47,289 bases of DNA from JAJYTI01 sp035302145 (GCA_035302145.1 DATGSX010000062.1:1-47289); one strand, 5' to 3'; shown: positions 7,438 to 18,065, numbered from the stretch's first letter. Notes: generated by a model not told the origin, from the sequence alone. Numbers and translations: made by a program.

Positions 7438-8694
7438 TTAATCTTGTATTTCTTGCATCAACTTATCCCCTTTTTCATCTTCACCAACTTGGTAATAAAT
7501 ATTAGCTAGAGTACGCTTTATTTCTACATCGGAATCATCTATTTCTAAAGTTTTTTTCAAGTACGGTACTGATGAAAGCATCAATTTAACACGTTCTTTT
7601 TGAAGCTCATCATAACGCTTATTATCGGCAGCAGACATGCCCAACTCGTTCATTTGCTTTACAATATCTTCATCCTTAGAAAGAATTAATACCGCTGCAT
7701 TTAAATTTGCTGCGTAGTGATTTGGATCTATTTCAATAGTTTGGTTATAATATTGAATAGCCTCCTCTAGTTCACCCAATTCTGCAGAGCTAACTCCTAA
7801 GTTAAAAAGTAGTTCTGGATTATTAGGTTCTAGAGTAGTTATTTTTTTCATTAGCTTTTTATACTCCTCCTTTTCACCTAGTTGGTATAGAACGTCTGCT
7901 TTGGCACGCAATAAATCTGTGTTTTCCGCATCGGACTCCAGAGCTGAATTCACAACACCTATAGCTTTCTCATATTCTTCTTTTTGAATATAAATATAGG
8001 CCATATATTGTAGTATTTGTGGTCTAACATCTTTTGTCAACACTTCTGTTGGATCAGTATGTGTTCCAGCTTTTAACATGATACTTCTTTCAGCTTCATC
8101 GCCAAAAAGTTGGTTTTCGCCAGACTCTTTTTCCACTGCATAGTACTGTGTTTCCACACCAGTATACCCAGAGTCAAGAAGCTTCGAATAACCAGCTAGT
8201 GCTTTATCAAGCTCATCGCCATTATGATAGTTACTAGCGGCATAATATAAATATTGTTGAAAATTACTTTCATCCAATTTATATACCTCCATCAATTTAT
8301 CAGCTGCACTTATATTTTTTGAAGCATTTTGATCATTAATAGCGCTAGTAACCAAACTTTCAACAAGTTGTTGTTTAAACTCTTCTATTTCAGACCTTGT
8401 TGAAGGTTTTGCATTTAAAGAAGCCGCCTTATTTAAATTAACAACTACTTCTTTAATAGTTTCTAAACTACCAGGTGCTGATGTATAAAGAGCTTTCGCT
8501 TTGATAAAATAAAATTCCGCAACATCCTCTTCTTTAGCACCATCTAATTGGGATTCTGCGCTTTCTAATTCGCTAAGAGCTTCCGTGAAGTTACCTGAAC
8601 TCATTGCACGGTTAGCTTTACGAATCTCTCTTTTTTGTGCCATTGCGGTAAGTGTCACTAAAGACAGACCTATGGCTAAAATTGTTTTTCTCAT
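7438..8694 (-). CDS. TPR-repeat protein, exported
   Basis: A tetratricopeptide-repeat protein of 418 residues from the chosen start MRKTILAIGLSLVTLTAMAQ, which is a clean signal peptide. A longer frame reaches 8727 but would overlap the end of gyrA and put 11 polar residues in front of the signal. Recognisable TPR units include DLLRAKADVLYQLGEKEEYKK, ELLFNLGVSSAELGELEEAI and HYAANLNAAVLILSKDED (about 255-345). It starts 7 bases after the gyrA stop, so it is probably cotranscribed with gyrA. Predicted periplasmic; function unknown beyond protein-protein scaffolding. Confidence 0.8.
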   Translation of the reverse strand: MRKTILAIGLSLVTLTAMAQKREIRKANRAMSSGNFTEALSELESAESQLDGAKEEDVAEFYFIKAKALYTSAPGSLETIKEVVVNLNKAASLNAKPSTRSEIEEFKQQLVESLVTSAINDQNASKNISAADKLMEVYKLDESNFQQYLYYAASNYHNGDELDKALAGYSKLLDSGYTGVETQYYAVEKESGENQLFGDEAERSIMLKAGTHTDPTEVLTKDVRPQILQYMAYIYIQKEEYEKAIGVVNSALESDAENTDLLRAKADVLYQLGEKEEYKKLMKKITTLEPNNPELLFNLGVSSAELGELEEAIQYYNQTIEIDPNHYAANLNAAVLILSKDEDIVKQMNELGMSAADNKRYDELQKERVKLMLSSVPYLKKTLEIDDSDVEIKRTLANIYYQVGEDEKGDKLMQEIQD

Positions 8695-8701
8695 AACGTT
8701 T

Positions 8702-11242
8702 TTATTCATTGGTTTTATTTGGTTCATCTAAAAAATCCGTAGTTGTATCATCTGAGTTATCCAAACCTTCGGATCCCTCCTCGATATTTTCTTCGTCCTC
8801 TTCTTCTATAACCACCTTTGCTACAGCAGCTATTTCATCTCCTTCATTAACTCTTATCAAACGAACACCCTGTGTAGCTCTTCCCATAACACGGATGGAG
8901 TCAATTTCCATTCGTATTGCAATTCCCGAGCGATTGATTATCATTAAATCATCTTCATCGGTAACATTCTTCATAGATACCATTTGTCCGGTCTTCTCTG
9001 TGATGTTAATGGTTTTCACTCCTTTACCACCACGGTTGGTTACTCGATAGTCCTCTAATAAAGAACGCTTCCCATAACCATTCTCAGTAACTACTAAGAT
9101 TGTTTCGTTTTCAAAGTCGTTTATAGTTGCCATTCCAACAACTTCATCCTTATCATCATCAAGTCTTATGCCACGAACGCCAGAAGCGGTTCTTCCCATA
9201 GGTCTTGTTTTAGATTCTTCGAAACGAATAGCCTTCCCAGAACGCACTCCTAACATAACATGACTATCACCAGTAGTCAGCTTTGCCTCAAGTAATTCAT
9301 CTCCTTCCCTAACGGTAATAGCAATAATTCCATTAGCTCTAGGTCTAGAATATTGTTCTAAAGAAGTTTTCTTAACCTGACCTTTTTTAGTAGCCATTAT
9401 TATATAATGGTTGTTTATGTACTCCTCATCTTTTAGATCTTGGGTAGCAATAAACGCCTGTACTTTATCATCTGGCTCTATATTAATTAGGTTTTGGATT
9501 GCTCTTCCTCTAGAGGTACGGGAGCCTTCTGGAATTTCGAAGACACGCAACCAATAACATTTTCCTTTTTGAGTAAAGAATAACATATATTGGTGGTTTG
9601 TTCCTACGAATAAGTCCTCTAGGAAATCTTCTGAGCGAGTAGAACTTGCTTTCTGTCCAATACCTCCTCTATTTTGAGTTCGATATTCCGATAAAGAAGT
9701 ACGTTTTATATATCCAGCATGAGAGATGGTAATTACCACTTGCTCATCAGGTATTAAGTCGGTGATATCTACTTCGCCTCCGGCAAAATTAATTTCTGAA
9801 CGTCGCTCATCACCATATTTATCTTGCATTTCGCGTAACTCCTCCTCTATTATTTCCATTCTGCGCTCTCTTCTGGCAAGAATGTCTTTATAGTCGGTAA
9901 TCGTCTCTAATAACTCATCATATTCGGTGCGCAGCTTATCTTGCTCCAGACCAGTTAGTTGACGCAGACGCATCTCTACTATAGCACGTGCTTGTAATTC
10001 GCTTAACTCAAAGCGCTCTATCAATCTTTGTCGTGCTTGTTCTGTATCGGATGAGCCACGAATAATAGCAATTACTTCATCTATATTATCCGATGCTATA
10101 ATCAGTCCTTCTAATATATGCGCACGTTCTTCTGCTTTTCGCAATAAATATTCTGTACGGCGTACTACCACTTCGTGACGGTGCTCCACAAAATGAACAA
10201 TCATATCTTTGAGATTCAATTGCTCTGGACGACCATTAACCAATGCGATATTGTTAACGCTAAAGCTAGATTGTAGCGCAGTATATTTATATAAGGTATT
10301 AAGTACAATGTTTGGAATAGCATCGCGTTTTAAAACATATACAATACGCATTCCTTTTCTATCGGATTCATCTCTAATATTAGAGATTCCTTCGATTTTA
10401 TTTTCATTAATCAAGTCGGCAGTTTTTTTAATCATATCTGCCTTGTTGACCAAGTAAGGAATTTCTGTTACTACAATACACTCTCTACCATTTACTTCCT
10501 CTATTTCTGCCTTTCCACGAATCACTACGCGACCACGACCGGTTTTAAATGCTTCTCTAACACCTTCGTAACCGTAGATTATTCCACCTGTTGGAAAATC
10601 AGGTGCTTTTATATGCTGTATAAGCTCATCAATAGTAATATCATGGTTATGGATATAAGCAATTATTCCATCGATAACTTCGGTTAGGTTATGCGGCGCC
10701 ATGTTGGTAGCCATTCCTACTGCAATACCAGAAGCTCCGTTTACTAAAAGATTTGGAATTTTGGTTGGTAAAACCGTTGGTTCTTCGATAGTGTCATCGA
10801 AATTCAACACATGGTCTACCGTTTCCTTTTCGATATCGGCAAGCATTTCCTCAGAAATTTTTCGCATTCTTGCCTCGGTATAACGCATTGCTGCGGGACT
10901 ATCGCCGTCTACCGATCCGAAGTTACCTTGTCCATCTACCAACATATAACGCAGGCTCCACTCTTGCGCCATACGCACCATAGTATCGTATACGGAACTA
11001 TCACCATGTGGGTGATACTTACCTAATACCTCTCCTACAATACGAGCTGATTTTTTATGTGGTGCATTAGATCGATTTCCTAATTCATGCATCCCATATA
11101 GTACACGACGGTGTACTGGTTTCATCCCATCACGAACATCTGGCAGTGCACGTGACACAATGACCGACATAGAATAATCTATGTAGGCTGATTTCATTTC
11201 ATCCTCAATATTGATGGGGATTAACTTTTCTCCTTCAGTCAT
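8702..11242 (-). CDS. gyrA: DNA gyrase subunit A
   Basis: The 846-residue A subunit of gyrase, which cleaves and rejoins DNA while GyrB drives strand passage. The N-terminal DYSMSVIVSRALPDVRDGMKPVHRRVLYGM is diagnostic. The active tyrosine lies in AAMRYTEARM (about 121). The quinolone-determining stretch is KYHPHGDSSVYDTMVRMAQ: Ser at the position of E. coli Ser83 and Asp at 87, the usual sensitive state, with Ser instead of Ala at 84. The C-terminal beta-pinwheel carries NRGGKGVKT, the GyrA-box equivalent. The last 35 residues form an acidic tail. The TPR gene follows after 7 bases. Confidence 0.97.
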   Translation of the reverse strand: MTEGEKLIPINIEDEMKSAYIDYSMSVIVSRALPDVRDGMKPVHRRVLYGMHELGNRSNAPHKKSARIVGEVLGKYHPHGDSSVYDTMVRMAQEWSLRYMLVDGQGNFGSVDGDSPAAMRYTEARMRKISEEMLADIEKETVDHVLNFDDTIEEPTVLPTKIPNLLVNGASGIAVGMATNMAPHNLTEVIDGIIAYIHNHDITIDELIQHIKAPDFPTGGIIYGYEGVREAFKTGRGRVVIRGKAEIEEVNGRECIVVTEIPYLVNKADMIKKTADLINENKIEGISNIRDESDRKGMRIVYVLKRDAIPNIVLNTLYKYTALQSSFSVNNIALVNGRPEQLNLKDMIVHFVEHRHEVVVRRTEYLLRKAEERAHILEGLIIASDNIDEVIAIIRGSSDTEQARQRLIERFELSELQARAIVEMRLRQLTGLEQDKLRTEYDELLETITDYKDILARRERRMEIIEEELREMQDKYGDERRSEINFAGGEVDITDLIPDEQVVITISHAGYIKRTSLSEYRTQNRGGIGQKASSTRSEDFLEDLFVGTNHQYMLFFTQKGKCYWLRVFEIPEGSRTSRGRAIQNLINIEPDDKVQAFIATQDLKDEEYINNHYIIMATKKGQVKKTSLEQYSRPRANGIIAITVREGDELLEAKLTTGDSHVMLGVRSGKAIRFEESKTRPMGRTASGVRGIRLDDDKDEVVGMATINDFENETILVVTENGYGKRSLLEDYRVTNRGGKGVKTINITEKTGQMVSMKNVTDEDDLMIINRSGIAIRMEIDSIRVMGRATQGVRLIRVNEGDEIAAVAKVVIEEEDEENIEEGSEGLDNSDDTTTDFLDEPNKTNE

Positions 11243-11531
11243 ATATTAAAAACCTTAATTAATAGTATCAAAATTTGTGAAGCAATATACATTATTTTCC
11301 TTGCATAACACGCAGAAACCAACGTTTTATTACGATTTTACGTATATTTATATATGTAAGCTTATTCCAAATAAATCTAGAGCAAAAAAAACCGTATATA
11401 TTTTTATTTTCGAAATAATATTCGTCAATTTATTTTTTAAGGATAGATACATAAAAATTAAAGGTATGCTTTTTGCTTTAAAATAGATTGAAATTAGTAT
11501 TTTAGACTAAAGAAGTATAGAGGAACAAACT

Positions 11532-14081
11532 ATGAATGATAATTTTTCACCCAGAGTAAAAGACGTAATCGTATTTAGCCAAGAAGAGGCTTTACGGTTA
11601 GGTCATGATTATATAGGTACCGAACATCTTGTTTTGGGCATGATACGGGAGGGAAGTGGAAAGGCAATTACAATTCTTCAAAATCTAGACATCGATTTAG
11701 ATAATCTTCGTAAGAAGGTAGAAGTATTACATCCTGCCGACCCTTCTGCTGCCGAGAAGGTGCTTGCCAACGAAAAGAAAAACCTTCGATTAACAGTCCA
11801 AGCCGATCGAGCGTTGAAGACGACCCAATTAGAGGTGAAACTATATCCAGGCTCCACCATTAATACCGCCACTCTATTGTTATGTATATTACGTAACGAT
11901 AACGATCCTACCATGAAACTATTGGAAAACATGGGGGTTGATTATACCAAGGCTAAAGAAAAGCTAAAGCAAATGATTGGCGATGATCCTGATTATACGG
12001 AGGATTTTCCAAGAGCAGACTCATTCTCTAAGGACGACGGAGATAGTCGTAAAGGAAGAGATGAGTTTTTTGGACAGCGAAGAGGTGATGCTAAGGGCAC
12101 ACAAAAATCTAAAACGCCTGTATTGGATAATTTCGGGCGAGATTTAACAGCACTTGCCATAGAAGGAAAACTTGATCCTGTAATAGGACGAGAAGAAGAA
12201 ATACAACGAGTATCACAAATATTAAGTAGACGTAAGAAAAACAACCCATTGCTTATTGGAGAGCCTGGAGTTGGAAAGTCTGCTATTGCCGAGGGATTAG
12301 CACTGCGTATAGTACAACGAAAAGTATCGAGAATCCTATACGACAAACGCGTAGTAACGCTTGATTTAGCAAGTTTGGTTGCAGGTACAAAATACCGCGG
12401 TCAGTTCGAAGAACGAATGAAAGCTGTAATGAATGAGTTGGAGAAGAATAAAGATATTATTCTTTTCATAGACGAAATTCACACTATAGTAGGTGCTGGA
12501 GGAGCAACTGGTTCCCTAGATGCAGCCAATATGTTTAAGCCTGCTTTAGCAAGAGGTGAGCTACAATGTGTAGGAGCTACCACACTAGATGAGTATCGCC
12601 AACATATAGAAAAAGATGGCGCCTTAGAAAGACGTTTCCAAACCGTATTGATAGAGCCAACATCTATTGAGGAGACAAAGGAAATATTAAATAATATAAA
12701 GGAAACCTACGAGGACCATCATAACGTACATTATACAGACGAAGCTATTAATGCCTGTGTAATGCTTACTAATCGCTATATGTCTGATCGATACTTACCA
12801 GACAAGGCAATTGATGCATTGGACGAAGCTGGATCAAGGGTGCATATAACCAATATTAATGTGCCTAAGAATATCTTGGAGTTAGAAGAGCGTTTAGAAA
12901 GCTTAGAAAAGGAAAAGAATGCAGCTGTAAAACAGCAGAAGTATGAGGAAGCGGCTGATTTGCGCGACAAAGAAAAGAATTTAGAAAAAGAGTTGGCAGT
13001 GGCCCAAGCAGAATGGGAGAAACAAGCCATGGAAAACAAAGAAACGGTAACCGAAGAAGACGTTGCCGAAGTAGTTGCAATGATGACTGGCATCCCTGTT
13101 CAGCGAATAGCACAAGCAGAAAGTAAAAAGCTTGCAGCATTACCAGAGCGCATAAAAAGCAAAGTAATCGGTCAAGACGAGGCGGTAGATAAAGTAGTTA
13201 AAGCCATACAACGAAACCGTACAGGTCTTAAAGATCCAAACAAACCAATTGGTTCGTTTATCTTCTTAGGACAGACCGGAGTTGGGAAAACCCAATTGGC
13301 GAAAGTACTAGCCGAAGACATCTTCGACTCCGACGATGCTTTAATACGTATCGATATGAGTGAGTACATGGAGAAGTTTGCAGTATCTAGATTGATTGGC
13401 GCACCTCCAGGATATGTTGGATATGAAGAAGGAGGACAGCTTACCGAAAAAATTCGTAGAAAACCATATGCGGTTATTCTATTTGATGAAATCGAAAAAG
13501 CGCATCCAGACATATTCAATACGCTCTTACAAGTATTGGACGACGGACATATTACCGATGGTTTAGGTAGAAAAGTTGATTTTAGCAACACCATTATTAT
13601 AATGACCTCCAACGTCGGAGCAAGAAGACTTCAGGATTTTGGTCAAGGAGTTGGATTTGGTACCGCAGCACAAAAAAGCCAGGCCGAATCGCATGCTAAA
13701 AGCGTTATCGAAAATGCTTTAAAGAAAGCTTTTGCACCGGAGTTCCTGAACCGTATAGACGATGTTCTGGTATTTAACACGTTACAGCGTGAACACATAC
13801 ATAAGATTATAGACATCGAGCTTAATAAGTTATACAAGCGAATTGAAGACATAGGTTATAAACTTCACATAAACGAAGAGGCAAAAGATTTCCTTGTAGA
13901 CAAAGGCTACGATAAGGAATATGGAGCTAGACCATTGAATAGAGCAATTCAAAAGTATGTAGAAGATGCGTTAGCTGAAGAAATAATTAACGCTAACCTA
14001 CAAGAAGGAGACTCCATAGAAATGGAATTAGACAAGGAAAATGATAAGCTTAAAGTAACGGTATTAAAACCGAAAATATAA
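11532..14081 (+). CDS. clpC: Clp protease ATP-binding subunit ClpC
   Basis: An 849-residue HSP100 unfoldase that feeds proteins to the ClpP protease. Order of parts: Clp N-domain repeats (about 1-145), first AAA+ module with Walker A GEPGVGKSAIAEG (about 243) and Walker B ILFIDEIHT (about 310), a UVR-type coiled segment KQQKYEEAADLRDKEKNLEKEL (about 455-490), then the second AAA+ module with Walker A GQTGVGKTQLAK (about 580) and VILFDEIEKAHPD. The UVR/M-domain marks it as ClpC rather than ClpA. Divergent from gyrA; ends in a strong terminator. Confidence 0.95.
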   Translation: MNDNFSPRVKDVIVFSQEEALRLGHDYIGTEHLVLGMIREGSGKAITILQNLDIDLDNLRKKVEVLHPADPSAAEKVLANEKKNLRLTVQADRALKTTQLEVKLYPGSTINTATLLLCILRNDNDPTMKLLENMGVDYTKAKEKLKQMIGDDPDYTEDFPRADSFSKDDGDSRKGRDEFFGQRRGDAKGTQKSKTPVLDNFGRDLTALAIEGKLDPVIGREEEIQRVSQILSRRKKNNPLLIGEPGVGKSAIAEGLALRIVQRKVSRILYDKRVVTLDLASLVAGTKYRGQFEERMKAVMNELEKNKDIILFIDEIHTIVGAGGATGSLDAANMFKPALARGELQCVGATTLDEYRQHIEKDGALERRFQTVLIEPTSIEETKEILNNIKETYEDHHNVHYTDEAINACVMLTNRYMSDRYLPDKAIDALDEAGSRVHITNINVPKNILELEERLESLEKEKNAAVKQQKYEEAADLRDKEKNLEKELAVAQAEWEKQAMENKETVTEEDVAEVVAMMTGIPVQRIAQAESKKLAALPERIKSKVIGQDEAVDKVVKAIQRNRTGLKDPNKPIGSFIFLGQTGVGKTQLAKVLAEDIFDSDDALIRIDMSEYMEKFAVSRLIGAPPGYVGYEEGGQLTEKIRRKPYAVILFDEIEKAHPDIFNTLLQVLDDGHITDGLGRKVDFSNTIIIMTSNVGARRLQDFGQGVGFGTAAQKSQAESHAKSVIENALKKAFAPEFLNRIDDVLVFNTLQREHIHKIIDIELNKLYKRIEDIGYKLHINEEAKDFLVDKGYDKEYGARPLNRAIQKYVEDALAEEIINANLQEGDSIEMELDKENDKLKVTVLKPKI

Positions 14082-14100
14082 GGCTAATCTATTTTGTAAT

Positions 14101-14138
14101 AAAAAAGCCGTTGGTTAATTTTAACCAACGGCTTTTTT
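14101..14138. terminator. bidirectional terminator between clpC and hutH
   Basis: Perfect 18-bp inverted repeat (AAAAAAGCCGTTGGTTAA and its complement) with a minimal loop and A/T-runs on both sides, between convergent genes. Confidence 0.95.
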
Positions 14139-14156
14139 ATTACTCATGCCTTATTA

Positions 14157-15665
14157 TTAATCAAATAACAAGCTATCGTCTATTTGTAAATTTTGTAAAA
14201 ACTTAATACTGTTTTCAATATCTATAGCTAATACACGATCCTCTTCTATTATAGGAACATCTTTTCTATACGTATCTACAATACTTTGTAGGAATTCTCC
14301 TGTTTTTTCATTTCGGAAACTTAATGCTTGCGAAGCATTTAATAGTTCAATAGCTAAAATTCGCTCCACATTTTCTATTATTTTAAAGGTTTGTGTCGCT
14401 GCATTAGCCCCCATACTCACGTGATCTTCTTGTCCGTTAGAAGAAGTAATAGAGTCTACAGACGATGGGGATGCTAACTGTTTATTAAGACTAACCATAC
14501 TTGCGGCTGTGTACTGCGGAATCATTAGACCACTGTTCAATCCTGGGTTTTTAACCAAGAATGGTGGTAATCCTCTTTCTCCACCAATTAACTTATAAGT
14601 TCTCCTCTCGGAAATATTTCCTAATTCAGCCATAGCAATTCCAAGATAATCCAAGGCTAAAGCTAAAGTTTGTCCGTGGAAGTTTCCGCCAGATAAAATT
14701 AAGTCATCCTCTGGGAAAACATTCGGATTATCGGTTACCGAGTTAATTTCTGTTTTTATTGTTCGAGTAACGAAGTTAATAGTATCTTTTGTAGCACCAT
14801 GAACTTGTGGAATACAACGGAATGAATATGGATCTTGCACCGATTCTTTTTCCATAGTAGCAATAGCACTCTCTTCCAACCATTCCATTATTCGTTTTGC
14901 GGTTTTTATTTGCCCAGAATGCGGTCGAATAACATGTAATAAAGCATTGAACGGACTCAACCTACAGTTATAGGCGTCTAAAGAGATAGCACTAATCAAA
15001 TCTGACAAATAGGATAACCTATGCGACTTTTTAAGCAAGTATACAGCATAAGCACTCATAAATTGTGTTCCATTCAATAATGCTAATCCTTCTTTTGCTT
15101 CAAGAGCTATCGGCTCCCATTTCATTTCTTTTAAAACACTAGCAGCATCACGAATCTCTCCTTTGTAATACAACTCTCCTTTTCCTAATAAGGGTAAGGA
15201 AAGATGTGCTAAGGGTGCTAAATCACCAGATGCACCGAGACTTCCCTGGGTGTATATTACAGGTAAGATGTCTTCATTAAACAAATCTATTAAACGCTGT
15301 ACTGTTGCAACCTGTACACCGCTATAACCATAGCTCAAAGATTGAACTTTAAGCAATAACATGATTCTAACAATATCTTTCGGCACCTTCTCCCCTGTTC
15401 CACATGCGTGTGACATTACTAGGTTTTCTTGTAATTGGGAAAGGTTATCTCCAGAAATCTTTACGTCGCATAACGACCCAAAGCCAGTGTTTATTCCATA
15501 AATTGGTTCCGTAGAGGTTTTTAGCTTCTCATCCAAATATCGTTTTCCTCTTTTCAAACCAACCAATGCTTCTTCTGATAGCGCTAGCTGTTTTCCTTCT
15601 GCTATTATTTGGTTTACATCTTTTATATTTAGAATGGCTCTACTTATATAATGCTTTTCACTCAT
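14157..15665 (-). CDS. hutH: histidine ammonia-lyase
   Basis: A 502-residue aromatic amino acid ammonia-lyase. The Ala-Ser-Gly that cyclises into the MIO cofactor is in GSLGASGDLAPLAHLSL (about 146-148); YGINTGFGSLCDV and the SHACGTGEKVP motif favour histidine over tyrosine or phenylalanine. Further conserved parts are NPNVFPEDDLILSGGNFHGQ and SSNGQEDHVSMG. The other hut genes (hutU, hutI, hutG) are not in the window, so it acts with enzymes encoded elsewhere or in a different role. A minus-strand TATTTTTG box (15694-15701) lies 29 bases upstream. Confidence 0.93.
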   Translation of the reverse strand: MSEKHYISRAILNIKDVNQIIAEGKQLALSEEALVGLKRGKRYLDEKLKTSTEPIYGINTGFGSLCDVKISGDNLSQLQENLVMSHACGTGEKVPKDIVRIMLLLKVQSLSYGYSGVQVATVQRLIDLFNEDILPVIYTQGSLGASGDLAPLAHLSLPLLGKGELYYKGEIRDAASVLKEMKWEPIALEAKEGLALLNGTQFMSAYAVYLLKKSHRLSYLSDLISAISLDAYNCRLSPFNALLHVIRPHSGQIKTAKRIMEWLEESAIATMEKESVQDPYSFRCIPQVHGATKDTINFVTRTIKTEINSVTDNPNVFPEDDLILSGGNFHGQTLALALDYLGIAMAELGNISERRTYKLIGGERGLPPFLVKNPGLNSGLMIPQYTAASMVSLNKQLASPSSVDSITSSNGQEDHVSMGANAATQTFKIIENVERILAIELLNASQALSFRNEKTGEFLQSIVDTYRKDVPIIEEDRVLAIDIENSIKFLQNLQIDDSLLFD

Positions 15666-15784
15666 TGTTTACCTGATCTATTATAATTCGGAACAAAAAT
15701 ACCAAATTCTTATTAAGCTTAGCCCCAATAATAGAGAAGTATATTATATATTGTATGCTGAAAATCTAAAACTTAATTTAATAT

Positions 15785-17143
15785 ATGAAAAAACTTGCTC
15801 TATTTCTTTTTACAGCATTGCTTTTGGTTAGTTGTTCGCAACCAAAAGATAAAAAAAGTGTTCTCTCTGGTTCGGTAAAAAACGGTACTGGATTAGTTAC
15901 CCTAGTTGGATCTGAATATGAAAAAGATATAATTTTAAATGACGATGGTAGTTTTTCGGAGGTATTGGATCTGCCATACAATGGATATTACAATGCGATA
16001 TTCGGCCGCATTCCATTAGCTCTTTATCTAGAAGTTGACAAAGGGTTGAATCTTAATGTAGATTTAGAGGATTTTAAAAATTCCTTGGAATTTTCTGGAG
16101 AACTAGCTAAAGAGAATAAGTTCCTGGTGGTTAAAGAAGAACTCGCAAATAAAGACTTACGAACCATATTCAAAACAGAACCAGAAGATTTCTTATCTAT
16201 TATTAGTGCCATTAGATCGGATATAAATAAGGAGTTGAAAGACATGGCTATTGATAACCCGAAGTTTTTGGAATCGCAAAAAAATGAATTGAAGTATTTA
16301 AACGCATCCCACTTATACCAATATAAAAGCGCCTACACTTATTTAAACGAGGTAGAAGATGTAGAACTTCCTGAGAATTTTTATGGTTCCATCGGGTTAA
16401 TAGATATGGCCGATACGCTAGAGTTCCGTAAATCAGATAATTATAGGAAATTAGTACAAGCTCATTATAATAGAGAGGCAGACTTATTGCCAAATCCAGC
16501 AAATTCTAACCATGCCATGCGATATATCAGCATGGTTAATTCCTATTTTCCAGATAGTTATGCTAAAAACCAATTGTTAAAAGAAGCAGTAGGATACGGC
16601 CTAAAGCCTGATAAAAACTTAGGTGAAGTATATGAACTTTACATGACATATCAAAAAGACCCTAATCTACTTGAGGAAATGGAAGAGAAATATGCTATTC
16701 TAAAGAACTTGACTCCAGGCAAGAAATCCCCTGAATTCGATTATGAGAATTATAATGGTGGTAAGACTAGCTTAGAGTCTTTAAGAGGAAAATATGTTTA
16801 TATTGACGTATGGGCAACTTGGTGTGGACCATGCTTAAGAGAAATTCCATATTTAAAAGAAGTAGAAAAGGACTACCGCAACAAAAACATAGAGTTTGTA
16901 GCCATTTCTATTGATGAGGCAAAAGATTATGATAAGTGGAGAGACATGATAGAAGAAAGAGAGCTCGTTGGCACGCACTTGTATTCTGGTGGCGATGCTT
17001 GGCAATCTGAATTCACACAAGCCTATAACGTACGAGGCATTCCAAGGTTCATTCTTATAGATCCAGAAGGGAATATATTCGACGCCGATACGTATCGTCC
17101 ATCAGATCCAAAGCTCAGAGGTTTATTCGACGAAATTCTTTAA
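15785..17143 (+). CDS. TlpA-type thioredoxin-fold lipoprotein
   Basis: A 452-residue periplasm-facing lipoprotein with signal sequence and lipobox FTALLLVSC (Cys 17). A long N-terminal region (about 25-305), similar in layout to the DUF4369-containing proteins of this phylum (GSVKNGTGLVTLVGSEYEKDI), precedes a C-terminal thioredoxin fold with VWATWCGPCLREIPYL (about 340-355) and the cis-proline region YNVRGIPRFILID. The CGPC pair suggests a membrane-anchored disulfide reductase, for example in cytochrome c maturation or oxidative repair. Divergent from hutH. Confidence 0.88.
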   Translation: MKKLALFLFTALLLVSCSQPKDKKSVLSGSVKNGTGLVTLVGSEYEKDIILNDDGSFSEVLDLPYNGYYNAIFGRIPLALYLEVDKGLNLNVDLEDFKNSLEFSGELAKENKFLVVKEELANKDLRTIFKTEPEDFLSIISAIRSDINKELKDMAIDNPKFLESQKNELKYLNASHLYQYKSAYTYLNEVEDVELPENFYGSIGLIDMADTLEFRKSDNYRKLVQAHYNREADLLPNPANSNHAMRYISMVNSYFPDSYAKNQLLKEAVGYGLKPDKNLGEVYELYMTYQKDPNLLEEMEEKYAILKNLTPGKKSPEFDYENYNGGKTSLESLRGKYVYIDVWATWCGPCLREIPYLKEVEKDYRNKNIEFVAISIDEAKDYDKWRDMIEERELVGTHLYSGGDAWQSEFTQAYNVRGIPRFILIDPEGNIFDADTYRPSDPKLRGLFDEIL

Positions 17144-17165
17144 TAAAATACAGTATAAACATCAG

Positions 17166-17199
17166 AAATAGGTCTTCCTCACGAAGGCCTATTTCTTTT
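17166..17199 (+). terminator. Rho-independent terminator
   Basis: 12-bp stem AAATAGGTCTTC / GAAGGCCTATTT (one G-T pair), loop CTCAC, followed by CTTTT, just after the TlpA-type gene. Confidence 0.8.
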
Positions 17200-17240
17200 A
17201 TGACCAGAATAACCAGAAATTAAATTGTAATTTTGTAGGT

Positions 17241-18065
17241 ATGGAATTTATAAAAACTACCGAACAAGAATCGCATTACGACAACATCGAAAAAATGTCG
17301 ATAAAAGAGATTATCCAAGCAATCAACACTGAGGATAAAACCATTGCCGATGCGGTGAACAAAGAGTTAGAAGCCATTGAGGTTTTAGCTCAAGCCATGA
17401 CAGATGCGTTACTGAATGGAGGAAGAGTCTTTTATATAGGTGCTGGAACCAGTGGAAGATTAGGTATATTAGATGCAAGCGAATGTCCTCCAACTTTTGG
17501 TGTTGATAAAGGATTGGTTATTGGATTAATTGCAGGAGGCGACTCTGCCATACGAGACGCTGTTGAATTTGCTGAGGATTCTATGGATGATGGATGGAAC
17601 GATTTACTGTCCTATACTATAAATAAAAAGGATATCGTTATCGGCTTAGCTGCCTCTGGCACTACTCCATATGTATTAGGTGCATTACAGGAATGTAAAA
17701 AATATGGAATTGCCACAGGAAGTATTACTTGTAATCTAGGTAATCCCATTGCTAAGGAAGCGGATTATCCAGTAACCGTAGTCGTTGGCCCAGAGTTCAT
17801 TACTGGTAGTTCAAGGATGAAAGCTGGAACTGCTCAGAAAATGATATTGAATATGCTGTCCACTACAAGTATGATTAAATTTGGACGTGTAAAAGGCAAT
17901 AAAATGATCGATATGCAATTAAGCAATAACAAACTAATCGACAGAGCCATTCGTATTTTAAAACAAGAATTAGGTATATCCACCAATGAAGCACAGCGGT
18001 GGATTGAGCGTTATCCAAACGTTAGAGATGCCATTAAAGCTTATAAAGATGCACAAAACAGATAG
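17241..18065 (+). CDS. murQ: N-acetylmuramic acid 6-phosphate etherase
   Basis: A 274-residue SIS-fold enzyme that splits MurNAc-6-phosphate into GlcNAc-6-phosphate and D-lactate during cell-wall recycling. Diagnostic parts are GRVFYIGAGTSGRLGILDASECPPTFGV (about 60-90), the SIS loop IGLAASGTTPYVLGAL and the family signature GSSRMKAGTAQKMILNMLST. Length is normal. A TAATTTTG -7 box (17228-17235) lies only 6 bases before the ATG, implying a very short or absent 5' leader. The DUF6095 gene overlaps its end by 17 bases. Confidence 0.95.
   Translation: MEFIKTTEQESHYDNIEKMSIKEIIQAINTEDKTIADAVNKELEAIEVLAQAMTDALLNGGRVFYIGAGTSGRLGILDASECPPTFGVDKGLVIGLIAGGDSAIRDAVEFAEDSMDDGWNDLLSYTINKKDIVIGLAASGTTPYVLGALQECKKYGIATGSITCNLGNPIAKEADYPVTVVVGPEFITGSSRMKAGTAQKMILNMLSTTSMIKFGRVKGNKMIDMQLSNNKLIDRAIRILKQELGISTNEAQRWIERYPNVRDAIKAYKDAQNR

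Noticed and set aside
8709..9050. Plus-strand frame of 113 codons inside gyrA
   Set aside because: Serine-rich shadow of the acidic gyrA tail and pinwheel region; gyrA is unambiguous.
11277..11486. 69-codon frame between gyrA and clpC
   Set aside because: Very AT-rich, no domain, and occupies the region needed for two divergent promoters.
12776..13612. Several minus-strand frames of about 90-146 codons inside clpC
   Set aside because: Serine-rich antisense shadows of a long conserved gene.
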